64,000 nt of DNA from a virus: positions 16,050-80,049 of IMG/VR virus record IMGVR_UViG_3300009183_000070, one strand, 5' to 3'. This document shows, in pieces, positions 1 to 8,538 of the stretch; within the stretch, counting starts at the first letter, position 1, and every line of letters begins with the position of its first letter. A program made the translations under genes and the position numbers. The notes below the pieces were generated by a model. The model was not told the origin of the DNA. It made no database searches and worked only from the letters and a program-made list of their open reading frames with translations.

Positions 1-684
1 GAACTAAAAGATGTAGTAGATCATTTTATTTTAGTGGAAGCTACCAAAACTCACTCTGGCGAAAATAAAAGATTGTATTTTGATGAATTAAAAAGCCAAT
101 ATGAAGAATATCCAATAATTCATGTTGTAGTTGATGATATGCCAGAAAAAACCGATTCTTGGGTTAGAGAAAACCACCAAAGGCGTTCTATTATAAAAGG
201 CCTAAAAGACATAATTCTCGATGATCAAGATATTTTAATTTTAACAGATGTTGATGAAATACCTGATCCAGAAACAGTAAAAATTATAGCAAAACAAGGA
301 TTGGCAGATTGCGTTGCTTTGGAGATGGATTTGTATTATTACAATCTTCACTGCAAATGGCAAATCAAATGGACTCATTCAAAAATATTTACTTATTCTA
401 AATTCAAGGAAGTTGGTGATTTTCAGGCAATGAGATTTTATCCTTGCAGAGTATGCATTCCAAAAGGAGGTTGGCATTTTAGTTATTTTGGAGATATTGA
501 TTTTATAATCAATAAGATTCAGTCTTTTGCTCATCAAGAATTTAACAAAGAAGAATATAAAAATCGTGAAAAAATTCAGAAATGCATAGATGAAAAAACA
601 AGCCTTTATGAAAATGTACAAAATATTGAAATAGAACCACATAAAAATGATTATCTGCCAAAAAATTGGAAAATATTGGCTTGA
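1..684 (+). CDS. GT17-like glycosyltransferase, 5'-truncated by the window edge
   Basis: The frame is open from base 1, so the true start lies outside the window; 227 codons remain before the TGA at 682-684. The fragment has the look of family 17 glycosyltransferases (beta-1,4-N-acetylglucosaminyltransferase type): FILVEATKTHSG near its start and the acidic LILTDVDEIPDP segment around nt 235-270, where the DVD would bind metal and nucleotide sugar. Family members are cytosolic or Golgi enzymes in eukaryotes and also occur in bacterial and phage glycan clusters. It ends 2 nt from a convergent metallopeptidase gene. It is one of at least six glycosyltransferases in the window, suggesting virion or host-surface glycan modification. 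Family assignment fairly sure; substrate unknown. Confidence 0.8.
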   Translation, partial: ELKDVVDHFILVEATKTHSGENKRLYFDELKSQYEEYPIIHVVVDDMPEKTDSWVRENHQRRSIIKGLKDIILDDQDILILTDVDEIPDPETVKIIAKQGLADCVALEMDLYYYNLHCKWQIKWTHSKIFTYSKFKEVGDFQAMRFYPCRVCIPKGGWHFSYFGDIDFIINKIQSFAHQEFNKEEYKNREKIQKCIDEKTSLYENVQNIEIEPHKNDYLPKNWKILA

Positions 685-685
685 T

Positions 686-1147
686 TTAGATTTTCTTGAT
701 GAATTTATTCCATTCGTCATTGACCCAAATGATTGGCGGATGATTGCTATAGTAAGCAGCATAGCTCATGCAGAATATTTCCTCATCATCTTGTCTTATT
801 GCTTCTTTTTGGGATTTTTTTTGAAACTTGTCTATTTGTTTTTGTTTTGTTCTTTTAATTATTTCACGCCATTCTTTTTTTAGTTCATCTGTAACTAGAT
901 GTTCCCATATTAAATGAGCAATTTCGTGAAGTGTCGTGAATCCACGACCATAATTCCAAGGCGCTGCTATTACTATTTTGTTTTTATGAATGTAACCAAT
1001 GTGATTGTTATCGCCATCTAAGGTATTGCCTTTGGTGTACTTGAATTTATATCCGTCAAAAAGTTTTCTATGAGATTTCGGCAATGAAGCCAAAAGTTCT
1101 TCAACATTTTTCTTCTCTTCGGATTCTAAAAAAAATCTAAAATTCAT
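686..1147 (-). CDS. LF-like zincin metallopeptidase with capsid-targeting-like leader
   Basis: A 153-residue protein with the zinc-peptidase signature TTLHEIAHLIWE (about residues 75-86): two histidines bind zinc and the glutamate is catalytic. A downstream DEEIFCMSYAAYY segment (about residue 121) could supply the third ligand, as in the anthrax-lethal-factor-like peptidases found in T4-like marine phages. The N-terminus MNFRFFLESEE resembles the leaders of several other proteins in this window (49.9-63.3 kb) and the T4 capsid-targeting sequence, so I infer it may be packaged in the virion. The start ATG has AAGGA upstream on the minus strand. It is convergent with the GT17 gene and divergent from the fibre gene. 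Peptidase fold fairly sure; target unknown. Confidence 0.78.
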   Translation of the reverse strand: MNFRFFLESEEKKNVEELLASLPKSHRKLFDGYKFKYTKGNTLDGDNNHIGYIHKNKIVIAAPWNYGRGFTTLHEIAHLIWEHLVTDELKKEWREIIKRTKQKQIDKFQKKSQKEAIRQDDEEIFCMSYAAYYSNHPPIIWVNDEWNKFIKKI

Positions 1148-1209
1148 CCTTGTTTCTCCTAAAAACTATCTAGTTGAAAATGACTTAAATTAGAATATTG
1201 TTCAAAAAG

Positions 1210-1217
1210 TATAAATA
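1210..1217 (+). promoter_or_regulatory. TATAAATA late-promoter-like box
   Basis: TATAAATA matches the T4 late promoter core exactly. It precedes the fibre gene by about 40 nt. A phage-encoded gp55-sized sigma factor at 7969 could be the reader. No -35 is evident, as expected for late promoters. Confidence 0.5.
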
Positions 1218-1259
1218 AAATATCATTTGTGGGAGCGCAATTAAATTGTGTTGAATATT

Positions 1260-2831
1260 ATGAACCAGCAATCTCTTATCAATTTTCCAAATGGCCTTCC
1301 AAACAATGGCCTTCCACTTCCTGTTGGAATTGTTTCTGGAAACATTTCTGTTTCATCAGGCAATATTTCACTCTACACAGCAAGCGGCGCTGTAAGCCAA
1401 GGAAATCCACTCCCTGTTGATATTGGCGGCGGTACAGTTAACATCAATGTTAATTCAGGCACAAATCTTAATGTTTCTGTTACATCAGGTCTGTTTGCGA
1501 TTTTATCAGGTAGGGTAAGCGTTTCATCTGGTAACACTTCGATTTACACAGCAAGTGGCACAGTTAGTCAATTAAATCCATTCCCTGTTTCAATTTCATC
1601 AGGAGCATTTTCTAACAATACTATTCCAGTTAGTTTTGCAGCAGGAACCACAGATGCATTTGGAAGACTTAGGGTAAGCAATCCCTTCACCGTTTTTGAC
1701 AGTCAGCATCGTTATCAGATCAATGACAAATGGAATTATGTCACAAGTGGAGGCGGTTCAACTGTTTATGACACCAATGGCAGTCTTGTCAATTTGAATA
1801 CTAACTTGGCATCAGGATCTCAAGTAATTGCTGAAACCAAAAGAGTAATGCCTTATCAGCCCGGTAAATCACTTCTTATTTATAGCACATTTACGATGTC
1901 ATCTGCACAAGAAAGCTTGAGACAAAGAATAGGTTATTTTGGCGAACAGAATGGAATTTATTTTGAATTAGATGGGGAATCAGTAAATTTTGTGAAAAGA
2001 AGTTATGTATCTGGTTCTGTTGTCGAAACAAAAGCAACAAGAAATGGGATTTCAGACTGGAATATAGACAACTTGGATGGAACTGGACCTAGTGGCTACA
2101 ACTTGTCAAATTACAGCAGTTCTTTGATTTTATATATTGAAATAGAATGGCTTGGAGTTGGTGATGTTCGTGTTGGTTTTGTACTTAATAACACATATGT
2201 ACCATGTCATTCTTTTAAGCATACTCCTGTTGGTGGAAGTCCTATAAGCGGAACATATATGACAACCGCTTGTTTGCCATTAAGGGCTGAAATTACAAAT
2301 AAAGGACCAATTGCTAATTCTGGTAATCTAAAACAAATTTGCAATAGTGTTATTTCAGAAGGTGGCTACGAAGGATTTAGCAGAAGATATAATGTAGATT
2401 TAGGAACAACCCCTAAAAATCTTACAAATGATGATGAGTTATATCCAATTATTTCTTTGCGTCTCGCTTCAGGAAGATTAGATTCAATTATTATTCCTTC
2501 AAATTTGAATGCAATTGTGACAAGCAATCAAGATGTTCAATATAGAATTATTTTGGACGGCACCACTAGTGGCGCAGTTTGGACTACACATTATAATGGC
2601 AATGTTCAATATGATACTTCAGCTACATCATTGGCAAGTGGAAGTGGAACAAATGTCATTGGCGGATATATCAACAAGCAAGGATATATTGATATTACCA
2701 GCCTGAATCAATTTAACTTTCAAATAGGAAGATTACTAGATGGAACAAGTCAAGTGTTGACAATTGCTATGGCTCCTACATCAGCAAACACGAAAGTTTT
2801 AGCTGATTTATCATGGTTTGAAATTGTTTGA
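1260..2831 (+). CDS. Conserved phage virion/fibre structural protein
   Basis: The protein is about 523 residues from ATG 1260; an upstream TTG at 1248 in frame is possible. Residues 1-110 are Ser/Gly/Val rich with two copies of a unit of the form VSVSSGN-S-YTASG-VSQ-NP-PV. From about residue 125 it has the TDAFGRLRVSNPFT and FDSQHRYQINDKW segments, followed by ETKRVMPYQPGKSLLI, LRQRIGYFGEQNGIYFE, SDWN-DNLDGTGPSGY, YMTTACLPLRAEITN and ISEGGYE. These are features I recognise from a widely conserved structural protein of T4-like cyanophages and pelagiphages, probably a fibre or decoration protein. A TATAAATA box lies upstream. Structural role likely; exact virion position unknown. Confidence 0.75.
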   Translation: MNQQSLINFPNGLPNNGLPLPVGIVSGNISVSSGNISLYTASGAVSQGNPLPVDIGGGTVNINVNSGTNLNVSVTSGLFAILSGRVSVSSGNTSIYTASGTVSQLNPFPVSISSGAFSNNTIPVSFAAGTTDAFGRLRVSNPFTVFDSQHRYQINDKWNYVTSGGGSTVYDTNGSLVNLNTNLASGSQVIAETKRVMPYQPGKSLLIYSTFTMSSAQESLRQRIGYFGEQNGIYFELDGESVNFVKRSYVSGSVVETKATRNGISDWNIDNLDGTGPSGYNLSNYSSSLILYIEIEWLGVGDVRVGFVLNNTYVPCHSFKHTPVGGSPISGTYMTTACLPLRAEITNKGPIANSGNLKQICNSVISEGGYEGFSRRYNVDLGTTPKNLTNDDELYPIISLRLASGRLDSIIIPSNLNAIVTSNQDVQYRIILDGTTSGAVWTTHYNGNVQYDTSATSLASGSGTNVIGGYINKQGYIDITSLNQFNFQIGRLLDGTSQVLTIAMAPTSANTKVLADLSWFEIV

Positions 2832-2859
2832 TAATTTGGTAAAAATAAATTATAGGACA

Positions 2860-2867
2860 TATAAATA
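2860..2867 (+). promoter_or_regulatory. TATAAATA box 5 nt from the phoH ATG (leaderless-type)
   Basis: A perfect TATAAATA ends 5 nt before the ATG of phoH. If transcription starts 6-7 nt after the box, the mRNA would begin at the start codon. No Shine-Dalgarno lies at a normal spacing. Confidence 0.5.
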
Positions 2868-2872
2868 ACATC

Positions 2873-4648
2873 ATGGCTAAACCAAGAAAAAAACCTGTCA
2901 AGACAGAAAAACAACCTCAAAACAATCAACACGCAAGTGTTAAAAAACAACAATTTCATGTTGAGTTTTTGAATGCTGCTCAAAAATTAGCTTGGTCGGC
3001 ATTTGACCAACATGATATTTTGTTTTTATTGGGTGCAGCAGGCACGGGGAAAGCTTTAACATTAAATTCAAAGCTTTATACTCGTAGTGGATATATTTTG
3101 ATGAGAGATGTAAAGGTTGGCGACGAAATTGCTAATCCAGATGGTAATTTTTCTAAAGTGACAGGTGTTTTTCCTCAAGGTAAAAAGCAAGTATGTCGTG
3201 TTTATTTTAGCGATGATACCTATGTCGATTGCTGTGAGGAACACTTATGGACGATTTCTCATACTAAAAATAAAGGCTGGAAAAATCAGGTCAAGACAAC
3301 TGCATATATTGAAAAAAATTACTTAAGAAGTGATGGGCACAGATCATTTTCTGTTATGGCTACTAAACCATTAAATTTCGACAGGCAAAAATTTTTGATA
3401 AATCCTTATTTAATGGGTATTTTTATTGCCGAAGGAAGTTTGACCAATTCAAATGTATGTTTTAGTTCTTGTGAATCGGAAGTTGTTTCAAGGATTACTA
3501 GTTCACTTTGCGAAGATTATGTTTGTAAATCAAAAACAAAATTTAATACAGAAGCTGCTGATCATCGTATTGTAAAGAAGAAAAGGAGTGGTTGTAAAAA
3601 TATTTATAAAGAGGTATTAAAAGATTTAGGTCTTTGGGGCAAAAAATCTTACGAAAAGTTTATTCCTCGTGATTATCAGTATTGTGCTGTGGATCAAAGA
3701 ATTGCTTTGCTCCAAGGACTTATGGATGGTGATGGCACAGTAGAAAAAAGAACAGGTTCTTGCAGTTATACCACAACATCTTATCAACTGGCTCAAGATT
3801 TTTGTCAACTAGTATATTCTTTGGGCGGATCGACTAGAATAAAAGTAAAAAAAGGCGCTTCTAAATCTGACGGTACTCGCCATAGAATTTCCTATAGATG
3901 TTATGTTAATCTTCCTCAAGAAATTGAAATTTTTTTCTTACAAAGAAAAAAAAGATTGTTAAAATCAAGAACAAAATATTTCCCAAAAAGATATATTGAC
4001 CGTGTAGAAAGATTGAATTATGAAGAAATGCAATGCATTACTGTTGATCATAAAGATTCATTGTTTTTGACCGACAATTTTACTGTGACTCATAATTCGC
4101 ACCTCGGTTGCGCTTTTGCAATTAGTGAAGTTTTAGCAAAAAGAAAAGAAAAAATTGTTATCACAAGACCAACTATTGAAGCTGGGGGAAGAGGTCTTGG
4201 GTTCCTTCCCGGCGATGCCGATGCTAAATTAACTCCTTATATGCTTCCTCTTTTTGATTGCATGGATATGTGTTTGGGAACATTTTCCCCTCAGCGTGAA
4301 GCAATTGCGAAGAGCGTGGAAATTGCACCTTTACAGTTCATGAGAGGCAGAACATTTCATAATTCTGTTTGCATTCTTGATGAAGCTCAGAACTGTAATT
4401 ATGGCGAAATTAAATTATTTTTGACAAGATTCGGAAAGAACAGCAAAGTAATTATCACAGGCGACCCTCTGCAAAGCGACTTGCCTTGGAAAGATAGAGC
4501 TTTGATGAATGTTGTTGAAAAGTTGTCTGGTCTTAAGGGTGTTGGTGTCATTCAATTCAAACCTAGTTCAATTGTTCGCCATCCATTGATTGCTGGTATT
4601 CTTGAAAGGTTGGAAGATAAGGAGGAGAATGGCTCTAGTAGTACCTGA
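2873..4648 (+). CDS. phoH: PhoH-like ATPase interrupted by an intein
   Basis: Reading frame of 591 residues. The host protein is a PhoH-like P-loop ATPase: FLLGAAGTGK (residues 51-60) is the start of Walker A and is completed by S409 after the intein. ITRPTIEAGGRGLGFLPGD and CILDEAQN (Walker B) follow, then IITGDPLQSDL. Removing the 348-residue intein (A61-N408) leaves about 243 residues, a usual size for phage PhoH. PhoH is common in T4-like marine phages, possibly linked to RNA metabolism or phosphate stress. The gene follows a TATAAATA box and its 3' end overlaps the next gene by 20 nt. Without splicing, Walker A is broken and the ATPase should be inactive. Confidence 0.92.
   Translation: MAKPRKKPVKTEKQPQNNQHASVKKQQFHVEFLNAAQKLAWSAFDQHDILFLLGAAGTGKALTLNSKLYTRSGYILMRDVKVGDEIANPDGNFSKVTGVFPQGKKQVCRVYFSDDTYVDCCEEHLWTISHTKNKGWKNQVKTTAYIEKNYLRSDGHRSFSVMATKPLNFDRQKFLINPYLMGIFIAEGSLTNSNVCFSSCESEVVSRITSSLCEDYVCKSKTKFNTEAADHRIVKKKRSGCKNIYKEVLKDLGLWGKKSYEKFIPRDYQYCAVDQRIALLQGLMDGDGTVEKRTGSCSYTTTSYQLAQDFCQLVYSLGGSTRIKVKKGASKSDGTRHRISYRCYVNLPQEIEIFFLQRKKRLLKSRTKYFPKRYIDRVERLNYEEMQCITVDHKDSLFLTDNFTVTHNSHLGCAFAISEVLAKRKEKIVITRPTIEAGGRGLGFLPGDADAKLTPYMLPLFDCMDMCLGTFSPQREAIAKSVEIAPLQFMRGRTFHNSVCILDEAQNCNYGEIKLFLTRFGKNSKVIITGDPLQSDLPWKDRALMNVVEKLSGLKGVGVIQFKPSSIVRHPLIAGILERLEDKEENGSSST
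3053..4096 (+). mobile_element. Class 3-type intein with LAGLIDADG endonuclease, in PhoH Walker A
   Basis: 348 codons from Ala61 to Asn408, inserted between GTGK and SHLG. Block A reads ALTLNSKLYTRSG, so residue 1 is Ala, not Cys or Ser. Block B has CCEEHLWTI with the conserved His124 and Trp126 (position B:12). Block F has MQCITVD with Cys388 at F:4, and block G is TVTHN with Thr406 at G:5, followed by Ser409. This Trp-Cys-Thr set together with a non-nucleophilic residue 1 is the published definition of class 3 inteins. Two LAGLIDADG helices, LMGIFIAEG (180-188) and LQGLMDGDG (280-288), each keep an acidic residue, suggesting an active homing endonuclease. Confidence 0.9.
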
Positions 4649-5039
4649 TCTTGGTGAAATTGAACTTCTGACCAAGTTGCTCATTAACACAACTGACACA
4701 GAAGACTATATTGTAAGATTGTATCAGAATAATTATAGCCCAAGCAATACCACCGTTGTTGGTGATTTTACCGAAGCCAACTTTACCAATTACACAGCTA
4801 AAACTATTGCAAGAAGTGATTGGGCATCTCCTTCAACTTTTGCCACCAAAGCCGAATCGAGTGTTACTGCTCAATCTTGGACTTGTGGCATTACTGGTAA
4901 TACATTATATGGATATTATGTAATTGGCTCGACATCGGGAGTATGTTTGTGGGCAGAACAATTCGCTGCTTCTAGGATTTTAGTTGACGGAGACATTCTT
5001 AATCTTACTCCAAAATTTACTCTTTCAAGCGCAAACTAA
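4629..5039 (+). CDS. Probable phage structural protein of unknown function
   Basis: 137 residues from ATG 4629, chosen because GGAGGAG sits just upstream; the start lies inside the end of phoH (20-nt overlap), suggesting coupled translation. The protein starts MALVVPDLGEIELL and is rich in Thr, Ser, Asn and Ala with no charged tracts, as in beta-rich virion proteins. I have seen similar MALVVPDLGE-type starts in phage proteins but cannot name a role. It lies between phoH and another likely virion protein. Confidence 0.7.
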   Translation: MALVVPDLGEIELLTKLLINTTDTEDYIVRLYQNNYSPSNTTVVGDFTEANFTNYTAKTIARSDWASPSTFATKAESSVTAQSWTCGITGNTLYGYYVIGSTSGVCLWAEQFAASRILVDGDILNLTPKFTLSSAN

Positions 5040-5070
5040 TTCTTTTGCTGTTGCGTGGTAAATAATTTAT

Positions 5071-6468
5071 ATGACCGTATACAACGACACCATGAATGAC
5101 GGTGTGGAGATAAATGGCTCCGCATTAGTAATAGCAAAAGTCAATGTTGACATTGATTTTTATTGGTCAGTAAACAATACAATAGAAGTTGATTTAAGTT
5201 TTGAGTGGTCAATTGGAGAAATACCTCTTTACTGGTATGTGATTGAAGGATATTTGAATCCTCCAGATGCCACTCAAGCTTTGGCGATAACAGTTCCAGA
5301 AAAACAAAACTTCATTCAAACAATACTTGCAAGAACTCCGAAGGAAGTTTGTGAGTATTTTGAAAGAGAAAAGTTACCTTGGCAAATTGTCAATATAAAG
5401 CGTTATAGACAGCCAGCAGACATTTATCTTAATGATCCAAATGTTTACACTAATGTTCTTGATCTTTTGAATTTTCAATGTCCTCAATTTTTAGTAAGCA
5501 CAAATGCTATTACTTACATAGGAATGTCCGCCTCTGCCATTCCGGTTATTGCAAATTATATTGGAAGCGGAATTGCTAGTTTTTCTGGTAGCGCCTCAGC
5601 CTCTATTATATCTGGCGGCACAACTCCGACATCATCTTCGTTTTCATATGCGAGTACAGGTTTAGTTATTACAACAGGTGGATATGGATTATACGATTCA
5701 TCTTTGCAGTTTGATTATTTGACTTATGCCGGAATAACCACTTATTTGGAACAAGAGGTTCTGTTCGGGTTGGGTTCAAGCACTGTGACTATTGTCCCAG
5801 CAGCCAACACTATCGCAACTGCATGTGGTGCATGTACGGCATTTCCTTCTGAGCTTTATTTGCAAATAAACTTAGAAAATTCAAACATTTTCTCTAAATT
5901 TCTGCAAAGAAATAATTTAGAGTTTAGCAAAGTCATGTCATTTTTTTATAATAGGCGTTTGGAGTCTTGGCTGGCTTTTCAACATTTTGTTGGACTTTCT
6001 GATGACAACACCACTGATGAAACATGGAGGTTTCAATTTGAGTGGAGTTGCACAACTAATTTCGGTGACTCGACTGGATTTCCAATGCTTAAGTTTTCCA
6101 TGCTTGTTACAAGGAAAAATTTGGAAACAGGACTTAGTATGGATACAAGATTAGCAATTATTTTTACAACAGATTCAGTTTGTTCTGCAATCAGAAATTT
6201 CAAACAAGATTTATTATTTGATTTGAACACTAAAACTAAATATGTCACAAGCATAATAGGAGTTGTGGCCAGCAATGTTTTATTGTCTGATAAAATAGGA
6301 ATATTCGGTTCAACATATTGGCAATCAAAACCAACTTTAAGCGTCAGAATTTCAAGTCAAAACACAACTATTACTACAGAAATGCAAGATATTTCTTTCA
6401 TAGTTCCTCAGAATCCATCTGTATTTCAAGATCAGACTCTTTTCCAGAGATCGAATACTAATGTATAA
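5071..6468 (+). CDS. Likely virion protein, unknown
   Basis: 465 residues, not recognised. The N-terminal 60 residues contain alternating hydrophobic strands (DFYWSVNN, LSFEWSIGEIPLYWYV). A Ser/Gly/Ala/Ile-rich central part (about 155-225) looks like a flexible or beta-helical region. The rest is mixed with several aromatic strands. No signal peptide or membrane helix is clear. A TAAATA box at 5059-5064 ends 6 nt before the ATG and there is no Shine-Dalgarno, the same arrangement as several other genes here. By its neighbours (fibre, small structural protein) it is probably part of the virion, for example a fibre or baseplate accessory. Confidence 0.6.
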   Translation: MTVYNDTMNDGVEINGSALVIAKVNVDIDFYWSVNNTIEVDLSFEWSIGEIPLYWYVIEGYLNPPDATQALAITVPEKQNFIQTILARTPKEVCEYFEREKLPWQIVNIKRYRQPADIYLNDPNVYTNVLDLLNFQCPQFLVSTNAITYIGMSASAIPVIANYIGSGIASFSGSASASIISGGTTPTSSSFSYASTGLVITTGGYGLYDSSLQFDYLTYAGITTYLEQEVLFGLGSSTVTIVPAANTIATACGACTAFPSELYLQINLENSNIFSKFLQRNNLEFSKVMSFFYNRRLESWLAFQHFVGLSDDNTTDETWRFQFEWSCTTNFGDSTGFPMLKFSMLVTRKNLETGLSMDTRLAIIFTTDSVCSAIRNFKQDLLFDLNTKTKYVTSIIGVVASNVLLSDKIGIFGSTYWQSKPTLSVRISSQNTTITTEMQDISFIVPQNPSVFQDQTLFQRSNTNV

Positions 6469-6475
6469 TTGAATT

Positions 6476-6781
6476 ATGGAAAACATTCTTTTGAGCATTG
6501 TGATCTTTTTATTGATTGTTAATTTGACACTTTATTTTTTCCTTTCCGTTTACATTGTCAGAATGAATAACAGGTTTGATTCTTTGATATCAGAACTTAT
6601 ACAGTTGATATCATTAAATGATTCGGAGCCTGTTGTTCCTCCTGATCCTGCCAGCAAGCCTAAAACTTGGGATGAGAAATACGAGATGGAAATTGAAATG
6701 ATGACAAGAAGAATGAGGCAAGATTCTGGTCTTGCTGACATACCAACTGTTAGAAGTTACGACTTGTCATCGGAAAATTAA
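6476..6781 (+). CDS. Small single-pass membrane protein
   Basis: 101 residues. Residues 3-33 are strongly hydrophobic (ILLSIVIFLLIVNLTLYFFL), followed by a basic residue and a hydrophilic tail with a Pro stretch (VVPPDPASKP) and charged helical end (EMEIEMMTRRMRQ). It is likely anchored in the inner membrane with the tail in the cytoplasm or periplasm. TATAAT at 6464-6469 ends 6 nt before the ATG and there is no Shine-Dalgarno. Function unknown; holin-like accessory or spanin-like roles are possible but unsupported. Confidence 0.55.
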   Translation: MENILLSIVIFLLIVNLTLYFFLSVYIVRMNNRFDSLISELIQLISLNDSEPVVPPDPASKPKTWDEKYEMEIEMMTRRMRQDSGLADIPTVRSYDLSSEN

Positions 6782-6857
6782 ATTGAAAAAAACTTTGTTG
6801 CTTATTTTGCAAAAATTTGGTAAAAGGTGATGAGGCGTTAGTTTTTACGAATTGGCT

Positions 6858-6872
6858 CGTCACTAGGTGACG
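6858..6872 (+). promoter_or_regulatory. Start-proximal hairpin CGTCAC/GTGACG
   Basis: A perfect 6-bp inverted repeat with a TAG loop ends 1 nt before the amidoligase ATG at 6874, and the 3' arm contains GGTGA, the likely Shine-Dalgarno. Folding would hide the ribosome site, so it may control translation. Confidence 0.45.
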
Positions 6873-6873
6873 C

Positions 6874-7875
6874 ATGGAAACACTCAAAATTAAGTATGTC
6901 AATTTTTCTAGCATGAGGAGATTCGGCGTTGAAATAGAAGTTGGCCATGAAGTGAAGAAGAAAGATGTTCACTTGGCAATAAAGTCTTCTTCTCAACACG
7001 ATGTCTATACAAGCCGATATGGATTGTCGAGCAATAACAGGTATTGGCATGTAAAAGATGATGCTACTTGTGGAATCAAGGGAAGAAAAGGCCCCAAGGG
7101 TGTCGAGATAGCTTCTTTTGTAGGACACGGAAATCAAGACATCGATCATATTTCGCAAATTGCTGGAATTCTTTCTCAAATAGGATGCAAAACGAATGAT
7201 AATTGCGGTCTTCACATTCATGCCGAGGCTGTTGATTTTACGATAGAGCAATGCAGTATATTGGTTGCTTACTGGGTTAAGATAGAAAAAATTCTCAGTA
7301 TGGCTTTGCCAATTAGAAGAAATAGAAGCGAATATTGCAAATTCACTTTTCCTCATGATGCTTCTTTTGATTTCAAATTGTGCAGAGAGACAAAATATTC
7401 AGCCGATTTGTTTTGGCAAATAATTTCTCCCAAGAATTTGGGTTTTTTTGATAATGAAGACAGAAGGTTCAATTTGAATCTTGTTAATTTTGTTCGATCA
7501 ATTAGAGATCAGAATTTACATAGAAAAACAATTGAGCTTAGATGGCCTGAAGGTTCTCTTGATCCAATAGACATTAGTTGTTGGACTAGGTTGTTTTTGT
7601 CATTTGTTGAAAATTGCAAGTTTATGATCATGCCAAATAATTTGGAGGATCTTTCTTTGCAGCAAACATTATGTTGTTTTGGTCTTGAAAATTTACAATC
7701 ATTTACGATTTTCAGTAGGAATATGCATGAAACTAAGACTTGGTTTCTTGAAAGGATAATCAAGCATGAATCGGATTCTGTTGAATTTTACAATGATGAA
7801 AAAATTCGCAATACGGTAATAGAAGCTAAAGAAATACTGAATAAAATGTGGTCGCCCTTGAGGAGATATGCTTGA
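6874..7875 (+). CDS. Amidoligase-family (ATP-grasp/COOH-NH2 ligase) protein
   Basis: 333 residues. RRFGVEIEVGHEV (about residues 15-27) is the FG-E-E opening of the putative amidoligase family, followed by WHVKDDATCG, KGVEIASFV and NCGLHIHAEAVDF. The conserved Glu, Asp, Glu and HIH residues would form the metal/ATP site of the glutamine-synthetase/gamma-GCS-like fold. Family members are predicted to form amide bonds, for example on peptides or in cell-wall-linked side chains. The ATG follows a small hairpin that holds the Shine-Dalgarno. A sigma factor follows after 93 nt. Substrate unknown; fold assignment fairly sure. Confidence 0.8.
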   Translation: METLKIKYVNFSSMRRFGVEIEVGHEVKKKDVHLAIKSSSQHDVYTSRYGLSSNNRYWHVKDDATCGIKGRKGPKGVEIASFVGHGNQDIDHISQIAGILSQIGCKTNDNCGLHIHAEAVDFTIEQCSILVAYWVKIEKILSMALPIRRNRSEYCKFTFPHDASFDFKLCRETKYSADLFWQIISPKNLGFFDNEDRRFNLNLVNFVRSIRDQNLHRKTIELRWPEGSLDPIDISCWTRLFLSFVENCKFMIMPNNLEDLSLQQTLCCFGLENLQSFTIFSRNMHETKTWFLERIIKHESDSVEFYNDEKIRNTVIEAKEILNKMWSPLRRYA

Positions 7876-7929
7876 TTTTTACTCATGGTCGATATATAAT
7901 CTTGATTAGAGCCTTTCTTCAAAAAAGGC
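7873..7929 (+). promoter_or_regulatory. Sigma-70-like promoter with 5' hairpin for the sigma gene
   Basis: TTGATT (7873-7878), 16 nt, then TATAAT (7895-7900). Eight nucleotides later an inverted repeat GCCTTT/AAAGGC (7911-7929) would sit at the very 5' end of the RNA. The same box-then-hairpin order appears before other genes in the window. Confidence 0.5.
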
Positions 7930-7968
7930 GCAACTAACTGCTAACTTTCAAAACTTTCAAGGATTACT

Positions 7969-8511
7969 ATGACTAAACATGAAATTAACGAACTTATTGT
8001 TCGTCACATTGATTTCTCTGAAAAAATAGCGAGATTGAATTGTAAAAAATATCCCGCAATAAGTTTTGACGAGCTTGTTTCTGCTGCTTACATGGGACTT
8101 GTAATTGCAGCAAATAAGTACAAATTAAATAGAAAAACTAAATTTACTACTTATGCATATTTGAAAATTAATTTTTCTATCAGGATTTACGCCAAAGAAA
8201 ACTATCCTTCTAGATCTAGAGTGAAGCCTTTTTTACACGAACAAATAGACAGATCGATGATGGAAAGTATTCCTTGTAAAAATAAAAATTCAGATGAAAG
8301 CGAGATAGTCGAGGCTTTGACTCAGGGCTTGAATCAAAAAGAAAAAGAGATTTTTCTGGATTACTATCTTAATGGCAAAAGACTATCAGAAATAGCTGTC
8401 GAAAAAATGGTTGATAAATCAAGGATATCTCGAATATTTGAGGATATAAATAAAAAGCTTGCATTAAAATGGGAATACAGGAAATTTGAATTATATTCTA
8501 TGATATCCTAA
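7969..8511 (+). CDS. Small sigma-70-family factor, gp55-sized
   Basis: 180 residues, close to T4 gp55 (185). Region 2 is visible: FDELVSAAYMGLVIAA (about 28-43) and KFTTYAYLKINFSIR (about 61-75), the core-binding and -10 recognition helices. A helical C-terminal part (LNQKEKEIFLDYYLNG, then LSEIAVEKMVDKSRISRIF) resembles a region 4 helix-turn-helix. It would direct host RNA polymerase to phage promoters, possibly the TATAAATA boxes seen here. The upstream region has its own promoter and 5' hairpin. Late-sigma role is inferred from size and from the promoter boxes only. Confidence 0.8.
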   Translation: MTKHEINELIVRHIDFSEKIARLNCKKYPAISFDELVSAAYMGLVIAANKYKLNRKTKFTTYAYLKINFSIRIYAKENYPSRSRVKPFLHEQIDRSMMESIPCKNKNSDESEIVEALTQGLNQKEKEIFLDYYLNGKRLSEIAVEKMVDKSRISRIFEDINKKLALKWEYRKFELYSMIS

Positions 8512-8538
8512 ATAAAGTGAACCCATGATTGGTGAAAT

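Noticed and set aside
686-1147. Toxin of a toxin-antitoxin system
   Set aside because: No partner antitoxin gene next to it; the leader suggests a virion protein.
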